A stretch of DNA of 64,000 nt from Membranipora membranacea. Lineage: Eukaryota > Bryozoa > Gymnolaemata > Cheilostomatida > Membraniporidae. Of this stretch, positions 11,204 through 23,099 are shown in pieces. The stretch's first letter is position 1. The number at the start of each line of letters is the position of its first letter. The notes under the pieces are model-generated. The model saw nothing but the letters and a program-made list of their open reading frames with translations. It searched no databases and had not been told where the DNA came from. The DNA lies in contig OU612068.1 in the NCBI GenBank assembly GCA_914767715.1, forward strand, positions 33,730,001 to 33,794,000, given 5' to 3'. Both the position numbers and the translations under genes were made by a program.

Positions 11204-13407
11204 TTATTTGCCCTTTTTCCGACGGCCACCTTTACTGACTGTAGTCCATCCGTTGTCCTCCTCAGCTTGATTCTCTACTGACAGATCTCCATTATCTGAG
11301 CTGCCAGCTGTGGCTGAGCTACCACTAGGATTAGTCGGCTTGGCCTGCCCGGGTGAAGGTTGAGAAGCAGAACTCAGCTCCAGAGCGTTCATATGACTCA
11401 TCATGTTATGATTATCCACATCCTGTACATTTAGAAAACAAAAGTTTTTTTTAAGAGATATTCTTTTGCTCTTAGTTAGGATAGCCACATTGCATAATCA
11501 GATGGGCATATAATATATCACCTACATTAACATAGAGTACATATAGGTTGAGATATTGCCTTGGAATCAGCCTGGAGGAGCATAGGACAAACGAGAGTAT
11601 TAGAGAAGAAGCAAATGTTATGGCAATAGCAGAATTGATGAAAAGAAGAAGGCTTGAATGGTTTGGACATGTCTGTCGTAGAGAGGAAGATGTAGATATC
11701 AGGAGAGCTTATGACATGAAAATACAAGGGAGAAGAAAACGTGGGCGCCCAAAGCATAGATGGTCAGATACAATCAGGAAAGACCTACATTCATGTGGCT
11801 TGAGATGCCCAGTACAGGAGCAGACGAAGAGGTTTGATTGAGCTTGGTCTCCGGCAAGCACCCGCTACCCGTACAGGACAGAGCGGTGATAGGTGATGAT
11901 AGGTGATGATGATTAACATAGAGTACACATGATGAGAGCTTGTTTGCATGTTAACATGTGGGGTTAGGCGAGATAAGGGGAATATAAAATACATACTGTT
12001 AAATTTTACAAAGTGAAAATAGAAAAACAAAGATAAGTAGGCCAATAGAGTAATTTGTAGGGAATCAGTACCGTGAGTGATCTGACGGGCGGGGGGGGGG
12101 GGGGGGGGGGGAGCACAGGGTGAGGCACAAGATGTTGTATCTGTATTAGCCCCACAACCCAGCCAGGTCAGTTAGGATCAGGAGGAAACATTTTTGGAGG
12201 TATTTTGCATGAATTCACAAACTAAATGCAGTGTTAAGATCCATCTCTTAGTAAAATTAGCATCCGATGCAAATCAAGTCAAGCAAACATGGCATAAGGT
12301 AATGGGGCATACAATAAGACCTAGATTGTAAAGCAAACAATTAATTGTAGTCCTGGATAAAGATTTTTGGCCATATTTATTCTCAATTGATCTTACATAA
12401 CAATCTTACCATATCATCATCATCATTGTCGTCATCATCACTGGCCGGGCAGCGCTGACTGGAGGACACAGCTGAAGTATTCGTTCTCAGAGAGCCCAGA
12501 ATGGTGTTTAACTCATCCTTCTTACCCTGTCTTATCATGTTATAAAATCTGCAGATCTCAGTCGCTACCTAAAAATGGTGAGGGGGTTTATATACTGTTT
12601 AACAGGTATGGTCAGCATTAATTTGTTAAGTGCCTCATACCCTCACCAGGGAGTTTGGGATATAACCAAACTCCCTGCCCTTACATTGGTTGCGAGACAC
12701 TTTCATTGAGGCACATATTGCCCCTCCCTGTCATTGGTGGGACAACTCTCAAGACATAAATGCTATTGCACGCTTGTATCTGGTAGTTTGGTACAAAACT
12801 CGCTTCATTTTTTAATCAAAACTCTAAAGATATTTTTAGCATACCTCTGCTGAACTATTATCTTCAATAAAAGAATTGAATTCGGTTGACATTATCTCCC
12901 CTAGAAAGTCTTCTAGTTCATACGGATCGATACCACCTGAGTATATCAGAAATTATATTGAAGCAAGAGGATATCAGAGATTGAAAATACTAAAAAATTA
13001 ACAGTAAACTCTCTTACAAGAAAAACTCCACAAAGCAGCAGTGACTGAAGTGTTTTTTCGACCTGATGAAGAAATTGCAAGTGCAATAGGTAAGTCATCA
13101 ATACCAAGTACTCACTGTTTTCGTTGAACCACTGCTCGGTGGCTCCAACAAACCATTCCTCTTTTACCCGGGACTGTGCACCTCCAAATGAGTGAGCTAC
13201 AGCTAGCTGTAAAAAAGCAACAAAACCTTGTATCAGTTGCTTATAAATCCAAAACCAAGCACACAGCACACTGAGATCACAAAAGGTGACAACAAGGAAG
13301 AGTGAATATCCAAGTTACTCATAAGAACTCCAACCCACCTGCAAAGCAGTCCAGCTCTTGAAGACTGTTTCAATAGCTATATAGAAGTCTGAATGTGTGT
13401 TAGCCAT
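11204..13407 (-). CDS. TSR2: TSR2, pre-rRNA processing / eS26 escort protein
   Basis: Five exons, 13407-13339, 13206-13116, 12936-12845, 12568-12410 and 11422-11204, join with correct phases to 630 nt (209 residues; human TSR2 has 191). The order of motifs is that of TSR2: ETVFKSWTALQLAVAHSFGG, EEWFVGATEQWF, then DPYELEDFLGEIMSTEFN, VATEICRFYN, an acidic tract (DDDDNDDDDM) and the C-terminal EEDNGWTTVSK with a basic tail. TSR2 binds newly made ribosomal protein eS26 and delivers it to pre-40S particles in the nucleus. The acidic tract is coded by a GAT-rich run that could vary in length. A LINE fragment sits antisense in the last intron. The identification is firm. Confidence 0.93.
11548..11905 (+). 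mobile_element. LINE 3' end fragment inside a TSR2 intron
   Basis: The open frame 11548-11841 encodes the familiar end of a non-LTR retrotransposon polyprotein: RLEWFGHVCRREED, then GRRKRGRPKHRWSDTI and KDLHSCGL. The rest of the element is missing. The sequence after it ends in a short GATGATGATAGG-type tail, as expected for a LINE 3' end. It is inserted antisense to TSR2 in the intron 11423-12409 and should not affect the coding sequence. Confidence 0.85.
12091..12111. repeat. homopolymer of 21 G
   Basis: An uninterrupted run of 21 G lies in the last TSR2 intron. On the minus (transcribed) strand it is a C run. It is likely length-variable and prone to assembly error. Confidence 0.9.
12647..12677. 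repeat. short perfect hairpin in a TSR2 intron
   Basis: CAGGGAGTTTGG and its exact complement are separated by 7 bases, in the intron between TSR2 exons 3 and 4. Its GGGAGTTY core resembles the hairpin units near 39.9, 40.5 and 48.8 kb. Confidence 0.6.
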
Positions 13408-14896
13408 TGTATCCTGGAGAGAAACATAAAAACTATGACATTACCATAAGCAGATTCTGCCATCATTGCGGAGGGACTCAATGATAATCCAATCCTATGG
13501 GGGCGGTTCAATTAAAACTGCCGATAACATTCTTTGATCAATCCTTGATGAGATAAAGGGGACCTGTCACCTGTCCACTACCAGTCACTGCCTGTTGGTA
13601 ATACATATTTGATGATGAATGATTCGGGAACAAAACAGCCTAATCAAAGGACCTAGGGTTTTAAGCCATGTGACAACCAGGTCTATGCTAAAAAACTCTC
13701 GCTCGTTCTAATAAAAAGACCTCTCTAGCAAGCGACAAAGTTACAGGTTAGGCTATTTCAAAATTTTTGGGCAATGGCTAGTTTTTGGCACAACAATGGA
13801 AAAGGGCCACTCGAGTGATACTCTACTTGGTCGGTACTGGAATATTCTGATGGAGTTGCTCTTACCACCACCGGGTGGAGCATTTCTTATCTAAGACCTT
13901 GGGAGCTGAGGGAGTGGGTTTCAATATAAACTGAATCAGTACCAATTCGATCTCCCCGCCCCCACTCTCCCCTGTATCGGTTTGAGAAAGTTCTTGTCAT
14001 GCTTGGTGGTGTCTGCAGCATGTACAATCTATAGCCATACGTCATAAATATCAGATGATAGTTCACGGACAGCACACTTGCTGCAGCTCCACTGAGTACG
14101 CAAGATCATTGAGTAAACTACTAGACACAGGCAAGGAGCTGTGGATAAGCTAAACATGATCCGGGGTAGCCTATCAACGAAATTGTGACCAGAATTGGAT
14201 AAACAAATGAAAAGTGGTTCACAGGAACAGTTACGTGCCAATTTTTTCAATTTGAAGATGATAGTACAGGACAGTAGAACTATCTCTTCTCTGTTTTCAT
14301 CTTCACAACTGTTTTAGTGTGACACATTCACTCAATGACTATCTCACACATTCAAATTAATGCGCAGTTTTACAACATGTGCTGGTTCAGACAAGGCACA
14401 CACGCAACACCTACATGATCACAAATCTCATTAGGGACATCTTTAACCTGTACTCTTAAGCCAGCTCCCAAGTGAGTGATAAGCAGTACAGGGGGCCTTC
14501 GTTCTTTAGAGTCCTGATCCGAAGGGACTGCAGGCTTGCAATTCAGAGAATCTTGATTGATAGATCGGAGTTGTAAGTATCCTGATAGTGATCAGCTGTC
14601 ACATTTATTCAGCAGTGCAGTGGATGCAAATTACAGGATCGATACAGGAATGAATGGTTACCCAGTAAATGGACACCTCATAAAAAATGACAAAAACCCT
14701 GCTAGTATTAGGGAAATACTGAAATAAAGACCTAGATGACATAAATATACTGTGGTCTGAACATGTGGATAGCATCGATAGCACCAATATCCATATTATT
14801 ATAGTGCTGAGAGACTAGAACACCCTTCAGCCTTCATCCTCTGGCCTGATCCAGACTTAACACAGTCAGCTATAGAGTTGTGGTTATAGTATAAAC
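13408..14896. other. spacer between AAMP and TSR2
   Basis: This is the spacer between the AAMP stop codon and the TSR2 start codon, both on the minus strand. It should hold the TSR2 promoter. I see no coding exon, element or RNA gene. Confidence 0.55.
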
Positions 14897-17800
14897 TCAG
14901 GAAGGATTTTCACTGCTGACAGCGTAGATCTTAGCTGTGCCGTCTTCTGATGCTGAAGCAAATATCACACCTTGCCTGCAAGTCAAAATTAAATGGGCTC
15001 AGGTTTATCATATCACAAAAGAAGGTGTTTTTATTGGTCACAGCGTCTCCCAAAACCCAACTGAACCTGTTCGAGTGTAGAGGAAAACTTGTCATTTTTC
15101 CTCTGTACTTCATTTGTGACAAGTGACAAAATAAATGGTTAGAAGTTGTAGCCCATACATATCATACTATTCAATAACATTCATTTCAGCCTAGGAAAGG
15201 TATAAGAATGTATAAAGATATCTACTACACTACTTACTTGGATACTGCGAGATCATGTATCTCGGCTATATGGCCGTAAAATTTAGCTGTTGATTCACCG
15301 GTCCTTCCGTCCCACAGGGAGACAACCCCTGATACATCAGTGGCGTATAATAATGGAGAATCTGTGTACCACTGTACTCTAGTAACTGGTACCTAAAATC
15401 AACCATATCAATGTGTACAGTCAATCTAATATGGAGTTGTAGTTCCCTTTGCCAGAATGATGCACAACTCCCGATATTGACTACACTATTTTGTACAAAC
15501 AAGAGTTACACCACCACCCTCCCTGGTTACACACTGTAACCATCCCAGTCAATTTCACACATTTTCAAAATCAAAATCAAGTGCCAACTAGATGGCGATG
15601 TAAAATTTATACCGAGTGTTATTATGTGAAGCATTGGGTAAGAAGGGACTAACCTGATTGGTGTTTATTTTATGTAGACATGTTTGAGAGCGAAGATCAA
15701 ATATGAAAATATCTCCAGAACTAGTGGCAGCAGCTGCTAATGGTCGACTGAAACAAAAACATAAAACAGTGATCATATAAAGTGCATGATGATCATCACC
15801 ACTTATTCGAACTCCTTGTTCAAACCAACCAAGTTTCAACACTAAGGCATGCATGCACTGAAAATTCACTTTACACATGCCAAGTCGTTACAGCCATCTA
15901 AAATCGGTGCATCACGGCCAAACATTGAACTTGAGTTTACACTAATTTTGTTTACAAGTAGCAAAAGTTATTCCTCAGCTAAATATAAGCACATACATAC
16001 CTGGTACATAGAGACACAGATTCTACAGAACTATCATCCTCATCATCACCTGTACCACGTGTACGACAGTCAAATGTCTTCAACAGCTGCAAATATACAA
16101 AATAGATGTGAAACCTATGAGGCGAGAGCACACACATTGTAGTTAACAAGCATGTATCAGCACTTTAGAATGAGACAGTCAAACATTTTAGAGCATGTAG
16201 CTACGGGTAACATAAAACACTCTTGAACAGAGCAGAACATCAAACTCAAAAATCAGGTCTCAGATCTAACATTATATTGACTCAGATCACGCACATACTC
16301 ATAATTCATTTAGGGTCATTACGAAGTCAAGAAATCGTCAAAAGAGAACAGATATTCATTTGCGCACCTTGCCAGTTTTGAAGTTATACATATGTACAGT
16401 ACCATCTACACTGCCTGATATAAATGAGTTATTCTGATCTGATACTGTGGGTATCACTGCTAAACAAGTGATATTACTCTGGTGTCCATCATTTCCTACA
16501 AAACATTTCACGTCATGATCAGCTTTAATTAGCCCTATAGAGACACCGTGGTGTTCAAGATTGGAATGAAGGATATGTTACCAATGTTGGCCAATTTACT
16601 TGCAAATATTATCATTCTATTACCAGCATATCCCTTAAACTATTTTGCTAGTTCTTTTGCTGTAATGTTTTTTTCCCAATGAAATATATGGCCGAATCAG
16701 CCTCCTTTGGTATCCTATCATTAAGGTAAGGATGATAGACTTATCCAAATAATTATTACACCATCTTTTACCAGAAACTCACCTGATATGGTTATTTTAC
16801 ACGTCCCTGATGCTAGATCCCACACCTTGAGAATACCGTTAGCGTAACCAGTAACAAGACTAGATCCACCCGGTAACAGCTGACAACAAGAGGCAGCAAC
16901 TCCAGCATTAGAGAAGGTCTTACAGTCACCAGAAGGAATCTTCCACATCCACACCATACCATCAACATCAGAGGCGAATAGGACTTTAGTACCAAAGTGC
17001 CACTCCATCCACTGTAAAGTAAAAGAATAGTTTGCGTCATAATCTCTACCTTTAGACTTGTGATAATTATATCAGCACAAACACTTACATGTATTGTAGG
17101 TAAGAACTCGGTGGATAGTACACATACATGTATATATAGCTCTAGGATCTGTGAGCATCCCTTTTGACCTTGAAACTCTGCAATTATGACCTGATATGAA
17201 CGCGGAAGACCCATTCACAAGCCCAGTTTGAGTTAATGAATGATGATTGTGAGACTCAGCAGCAGCATGGTTACAAAATGTTTGATAAATACTCCGAGCA
17301 TCCTAATTTAGCGCATACCTCTAAATCTGAGATCTCTGATGACCAGATCATCTCCTTAGTAGAGACAGACCAGACTTGTATCAGACCTGACATGTCACCA
17401 GTAGCTAACATAGTACCATCATGTGACCACGCTACCTGTGTCACCGAATCTTTGTGCCCTACATGCGTGTGGAGAGATAAATCACAATCATTCAATGAAA
17501 AGATAACTGTATACCTTCCATATGAATTTTCCATCAGTTATATATTATTAAAAGACTGATGAAGGCAGAACGCACATAGAAAGCCTTTTTGCTCAGCAAA
17601 TGTAACATTGACAACTAAAAGCAATATTCTATTCCTGTGGCGGTGACTTTGGCTCAAATTGCAAGTTTGTCTCTGTCAGAGGTTAGAGAACTGGGTGTTA
17701 TTAAAAAATTGAAGTCATGGTGTCGGATAAAGCAGTGAAAAGTGATATTGAATGTCAGGTTGTCAGCTGAAAAATTGAGAAGATACCACAATCAAATGAG

Positions 17801-18660
17801 AACACGGGATGTAGAAAACTAGTGTCTAGTGGTCATACCTGAACATTTAAGTACCTCGTCACCAGACACAGAGTTCCAGATATAAGCTGTGTCATCCTGA
17901 CCTCCTGTGGCCACCAGGGCGTGATTTACAGGATTAAACTCAATGCAGAAAACAGGCTCTACAAGTATATAAACTCGATACAGAAAACAGGCTCTACAAG
18001 TATATAAACTCGATACAGAAAACAGGCTCTACAAGTATATAAACTCGATACAGAAAACAGGCTCTACAAGTATATAAACTCGATACAAAAAACAGGCTCT
18101 ACAACCATATTCATATGTGCAAGACAGCAATAAAAGTAAACAAAAACAACTTGGTTCATTTCAGATACTTTCCTACGATAACCCGCTCCATCTGCATATA
18201 AATCTACCAACACGACACGGCATCTTTCTATGCAACACCAAACATTTGATCTATATAAATTAGCTACGCACCAACTAAATAAATCTTTTCATTCATTTCA
18301 GACTAGTTTTCAAAAAAGTTCACTAACCTTTATGAGCCATAAATGTGCATGTTGAATCATCCTGTATTTCAGTGTCACCCATCCCTTCCATCGCACCTGT
18401 GAAATATCACAACACATATTTGAATTTTGCGCGATAATAGTCCAATAAGAATGCGGAAGGCGAAACAATAAAATATAGGCTGAATAACGAAAAAGCTCAA
18501 ATTCTTGATCTTTACCTTCTTCCATATCCACCTCTTCCATATCATCAAAGTTTTCTCCACCCTCATCATCGATATCTATAACCTCTTCATGCTCTTCATC
18601 CTGGGGTTCATTTACTGCCTGTCCAGTACCATCACCCATCTCTCCATCATTAGTCTTCAT
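14897..18660 (-). CDS. AAMP: AAMP, WD40 protein (Sqt1 family)
   Basis: Ten exons join in phase: 18660-18516, 18396-18328, 17958-17839, 17458-17319, 17011-16783, 16495-16368, 16086-16001, 15747-15654, 15392-15238 and 14975-14897, giving 1245 nt and 414 residues (human AAMP 434). The start ATG opens an acidic N-terminus (EEVIDIDDEGGENFDDMEE). WD40 blades follow, with PVFCIEFNP, GGQDDTAYIWN, GHKDSVTQVAWSHDG, TGDMSGLIQVWSV, GMVWMWKIPSGDCKTF, NGILKVWDLASG, GSVDGTVHMYNFKTGK, IFIFDLRSQTC, VVSLWDGRTGE and ASEDGTAKIYAV, in the family order. AAMP is described in cell migration, and its yeast relative Sqt1 is the chaperone of ribosomal protein uL16. Exon 3 is bordered by a tandem repeat that copies its splice acceptor (17938-18104). 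The identification is firm. Confidence 0.95.
17938..18104. repeat. 35-bp tandem repeat, 4.8 copies, spanning an AAMP splice acceptor
   Basis: The unit CAGAAAACAGGCTCTACAAG plus ATATAAACTCGATA-type flank recurs with a 35-bp period at 17946, 17981, 18016, 18051 and 18086, almost without change. On the minus strand every unit contains the acceptor ...ATACTTGTAG followed by the first bases of AAMP exon 3 (AGCCTGTTTTCTG). Because 35 is not a multiple of 3 and the read-through of a unit contains TAG, only the acceptor nearest the exon (AG at 17959-17960) gives an intact frame. Confidence 0.95.
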
Positions 18661-19668
18661 TATTAGGAATGTTTAGCTGAGGATGAAACACAAATGAATC
18701 TTGTAAAACAAGGTAGTTATACCACAAGCTTCATTTTAAGGAAAAATTGCTCTGCAATCTTTCGAATAGATGTATAAAGTAATGTATGACAACAGAGCTA
18801 CAGCCATAATGATGGGATCACTCCACACTGTTTCTCATTCAATTCAATCGGTAGTGATGTTCTGTCATTGAAACAGAGAATCAGCAACAATAAAAATCAA
18901 TCAAGCCTGTTCCACACACCTGTTTGCTCCGAATCCGAATAAATGAAAAAAAGAATAATCATGTCTTTTCTTTCAATCCATAGGTCTACACCATAACTTG
19001 GGTTTCTGGCAATGTTGGTCTGGCCTCCTTGGGAGATTTGGACAGCATTTCCTGACTAGTTCTTACGCTAAGCAAAAGAGGGCTATGGGATTTTTGTCAA
19101 TAGGTGATTTCAAGGCTAGATATCTTTAAACCAATGCACATGTTGTGTTGATCTCTATATTATCACATCTCGCAATATGTAATATTTCGCCTCGGCACTT
19201 ATTTATTGGGAATTATTGCAAAGCTATCAACAAGTTGAACCAGTGTTTATGAACCCAGGGCAATCACATGTACAACCACCTTCATTAAAGGGATTCCAAA
19301 GTTTCAAAGACTGTCATGCTCAAATACCTTCAAACTGCCCTGAATAGGTTTGGAAATATGTCCTAGCCTCAAATTTGACATTTATATTCAGAATATTGGA
19401 GTTGTAAAGTCCTACATTTTTTTGACCTATATAATCAAGAAAATATATCTAGATCAGATAACTCCTTCCTAAGGCTATGGTTTATTTCCTTTCCTCCTGT
19501 CTCCAAGTGCTAATATTTCAGCCTGAGACTTATAACAACAGGCATTTAGCCTTGGTGGATTATTGTGCAATGCCCATTTTACTCTGCTTAACTTAAATAG
19601 AACTTAGCCTAAGCCATGTGCAGTAGTCCACATCCGGATTACAATCACGACCAGTTTTATAATGCCGT
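18661..19668. other. upstream region of AAMP, no gene recognised
   Basis: This region should hold the AAMP promoter and 5' UTR. I see no coding exon and no clear element before the transposon that starts at 19677. Confidence 0.5.
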
Positions 19669-19676
19669 ACGCAGGA

Positions 19677-21009
19677 CATACTTGCCAAGTAATCTAAATT
19701 CAAAATAGGGAGATTCCATTTTACGGCAATACTTCACCACAACGTGGTGCTTCGAGGTTGCTTCGAGGTTGCGAAGCACCCGAGTCACCCACCTGGGGGT
19801 TTGGGGGGCGGTGTGAGCCCCCCAACAGGGTACGGGGCGGAGCCCCGTCTGCAGAAGCTCTGAGAGCGTTTCCAGCCACTAGGAAGGGCTAAAAAGGTAT
19901 ATTTGACCCCAATAATTTCATGTTTGTACTAGTACTTAAATATCAAACTGAGGTGAAATACACTTCAAACAATTACAATCAATACATCGGCCCCTGGGAC
20001 TCTTACATACATGCCTTTACATTGTCAATGTCCAGTATCAAACACCTCATTGGCAAAGTAGAGGTATGTAAGTCCCAGGGGCCCATGGCTACAAGTGCCC
20101 TTGCATCATCAAGATCTGAAAATGTGCTCAGTCACAGACAGACAGTGAGAATCCAGATAAGGTACTATATTCCTGTTTGGCTAACATTAAATATGTTTCA
20201 AAGTCTTTGGTCCGAGCTTTGTTAAATTGTAGTGGACCTACCTTTGGAATTGTTAGGTTTCTATTTCCCTTCACTTAAATTTAACTAGAGTAGACAGTAC
20301 AAAATTAATACTAAAAATGTGTGATCTGAAAGGAAATGAAAACTAAATGTATGCACTTGACTAGCTACTTTATATTGTGACCAATGACAGTCAGTGTTGT
20401 GAGTTATGAGAGGATGCTATTGGTCATTTACAATAATAGGCTGAATCTTAACAAAACAGGTAAATTTGTTATGATTATTTATTTTGATAATTCTTTCAAT
20501 TTTGTGTGCAAAGACCTTAACAGTAACTAGTCAACAACAACATGTGCTTGGATAACTATCAAAAAATTGCGATTGGACCATTACAAAATAAAGTACACCT
20601 ATGCTGTAGTATGTTGGATAGGCCCTGGGGGCCGATGTCAGGGAGACATGCCCCAATGCACCTATGAGAGTTGTGTAACAAAAGGCCTTTTGTTTGGTGA
20701 AGAAAGGAGTACAATGGCAGGCAAAGTGTGCTTGTCTGAATGCATGTTGGATTCATGTGATTGCATGCTGGGGCGCAAGTATGCTAGGCTCAGCTCTCTA
20801 CTTTTGCTACACTTATTTGTGGGTATATACAATCCACCTGCTGCTACGATATGTAGGAACCACTGGTAAACGGTATTTCACAACTGTACTTTATTTTGTA
20901 ATGACTGTTTTCTCTAAAATCTGGAGGAAATAGTGAGATTTACAAAAAGTGGGAGGTGGGTGTAAAAATCTGGAGGGTCACGCCTAAATCGGGAGACTTG
21001 GCAAGTATG
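19677..21009. mobile_element. non-autonomous DNA transposon (hAT-type), 1333 bp
   Basis: The element is bounded by 14-bp terminal inverted repeats, CATACTTGCCAAGT at 19677-19690 and its exact complement at 20996-21009. Both are flanked directly by the 8-bp duplication ACGCAGGA (19669-19676 and 21010-21017). An 8-bp duplication with short inverted ends is the signature of hAT elements, although a few other superfamilies also make 8-bp duplications. Inside are a GC-rich island (about 19741-19870) with stacked hairpins and a second inverted pair at 19989-20010 / 20064-20085. The open frames at 19920-20225 and 20567-20869 show no transposase motifs, so it must have been moved by a transposase encoded elsewhere. 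It lies between AAMP and HGH1. Confidence 0.85.
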
Positions 21010-21318
21010 ACGCAGGAGTATAATATCATGCAAGGTTTATTGATTACAGAGATTAGCAAGTGACGTTATAGGTCACGATGCTCTAAAATCCGGACTTAAT
21101 AAAGTAAATAATTTCTTGCTGATTTGCTGAAAATGTGTTGACCTAATCTCTGCATTAAATGCCACATCCCTAGGTTATTGACCCACATGAACAGTCAAGT
21201 ATGCATGAAAAACATCCAATGTGGTATAATTATAATTAGCTACATCTGTCTGTGCTTAAAATACATATTCTAAGGTGAGAGAAATGGATTATAATAAAGT
21301 CAAAATGCAGTCTGAAAC

Positions 21319-21355
21319 CAATGAACTAAACCCTTAAAGGGTGTTTAGTTCATTG
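21319..21355. repeat. hairpin with AATGAACT ends
   Basis: CAATGAACTAAAC and GTTTAGTTCATTG pair around a CCCTTAAAGGGT-type centre, with a small bulge. The ends match those of the 37-bp hairpins at 39916 and 40528, which suggests related mobile units. Confidence 0.6.
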
Positions 21356-22483
21356 TTGAAACTTTGGAGTCCCTTTAAAGCTGCAAGAGAATTAATTAGC
21401 AGCATTGCATTATTATTTTATCATCTGAAAAAAAAAACAGAACAAGCCTACTCTAAGGGGCCGGGCCTTTGAGGAAAGGCTTTATGATCATGAGTTGTTT
21501 TACTCAACTTAATTGTTAGGATATTGAATGGTAATCTGATATTGTTTAAAAAAGCTTTGAGCTCTACTGAGACCCCACACATGGGCTAACTACAGCTGGT
21601 AATCCTAAAAATAACAAAATTGTCAAGAAAAACTAAAAAACCACACACTGGTGTAAAACGGAATTCCATATTCTGTGTAATACACATTATACGGAATATT
21701 TCGGTAAAACTGATTTTGAAAAATATAAAGATTATGCATCTGACAATGTCACTCAATTACACCAAAGTGTGATTTCCTGACATGAGTTTTTATCCTTAAA
21801 TTTTCTCAAATATTTTGTTCCTTTTTTTATGGTATTTTTAAAAAAGAAACTTTAAAACAATCTGATCCAGAAGTTACACTCTTTGATCTGACCAGTCCTG
21901 GCATAAGAGGGTAGGTTTATGAGGGAAAAAATGTCAGGGCTCTCTGACTCTCTCCAACCCCAATGAACTGACCTTCATTGCTGTCTCAACCCACAAATTT
22001 AATCCTGTGATTGAAATAGATTAGCCAGGGAGGTTGCAAGAGTTCACAGACAGGACTACTCCTAAACCTGGGATTGGGTCTGCGGCAGTGTTTGACCGAG
22101 GAGTCACCCAAGGAGTAAAACTCCTTGAGTCACATGTACCTCCTTGGTTTGGCTATGTATATCTGGCACAAACTACATACACCCAATCAACAACATATGT
22201 GTGTGTATAGCCTAGTAGCCCTACTATCTAATATCTACCTATTATATATTTGACACAACTAATAATAAAGCTCACAAGCATACTATCTATATATATGCTT
22301 ACTGGGCAAGTGAATTGATTAATATTACGTGGGAACAACAAGGAGTAAGTAACTTTGTAAGTAAGTAAGCCCCAGGGCTCATCAATAGAATAATAAACAA
22401 AAGTTCGTCAATTGAAGTAACAGTCATTCCATCATCTTAGTAATTAGTTTGTTTGATCCTGGTGACATTAAGTTCAGTCAGTG

Positions 22484-22568
22484 CAAGGAGTTACTCTTTG
22501 GTCAGTGTGTGTTGATTTTTATCAAATGTGTGTCTAGTCAAGGAGTAACAGCAAACTGTTACTTCTTG
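22484..22568. repeat. pair of GGAGTAAC hairpins
   Basis: CAAGGAGTTACTCTTTG (22484-22500) and TCAAGGAGTAACAG...CTGTTACTTCTTGG (about 22538-22568) are two short foldbacks with the same core as 4635-4710. Confidence 0.55.
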
Positions 22569-23099
22569 GTCTAGTCAATGTTCAATATATGTTGTCAATT
22601 TAAGATCCCCATGTTGTGAGTGTCACTCCCTTTCCCTGTTTTATACTACTATTATTAATAGGATTAGGTTGAATTTCTGAATGAGACGTGTATGAAGTCT
22701 AATATCGATCCTCAATCCTCCCGATGTAGGGCCTAGTATGTAGCATAATGCCAATGGGTGGCCATTAGTTTCACATGCACATTAGAATTCGCAAAGTTCT
22801 GATGCTCTCGGCCCAAAGACTTGTGCATATGTATGAGAGTTGGATGTGTTCTGGAAGCTGGGATTTTTAGTTTAGCCGGTCTATGGTTGTACACCAATGT
22901 AGCATAAATAAAATATGGCTCTGAAAATTGTCAAGTGGTGCTTGATAGGTCTGACCATATTATCAGTGCTTTTCACAGTGTTTACTGTTGAAACATGTTA
23001 TAAAAATAGCGCTTATACCCTGATAACCTTGCCATGACATTCAAAGCCCTTAAAATGTTATATTAAAATATCGACAGTTTCTATCTCCTTTTAGAAAGG

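Larger units (their letters stand above)
21018..23099. other. upstream region of HGH1 with short hairpins
   Basis: I recognised no gene. Hairpins with the AATGAACT core (21319-21355) and with the GGAGTAAC core (about 22097-22147 and 22484-22568) are present. The HGH1 promoter and 5' UTR should lie at the right end. Confidence 0.5.

Noticed and set aside
17958-18104. A CRISPR-like array of regular repeats
   Set aside because: There are no unique spacers; it is a simple head-to-tail 35-bp minisatellite in an animal intron.
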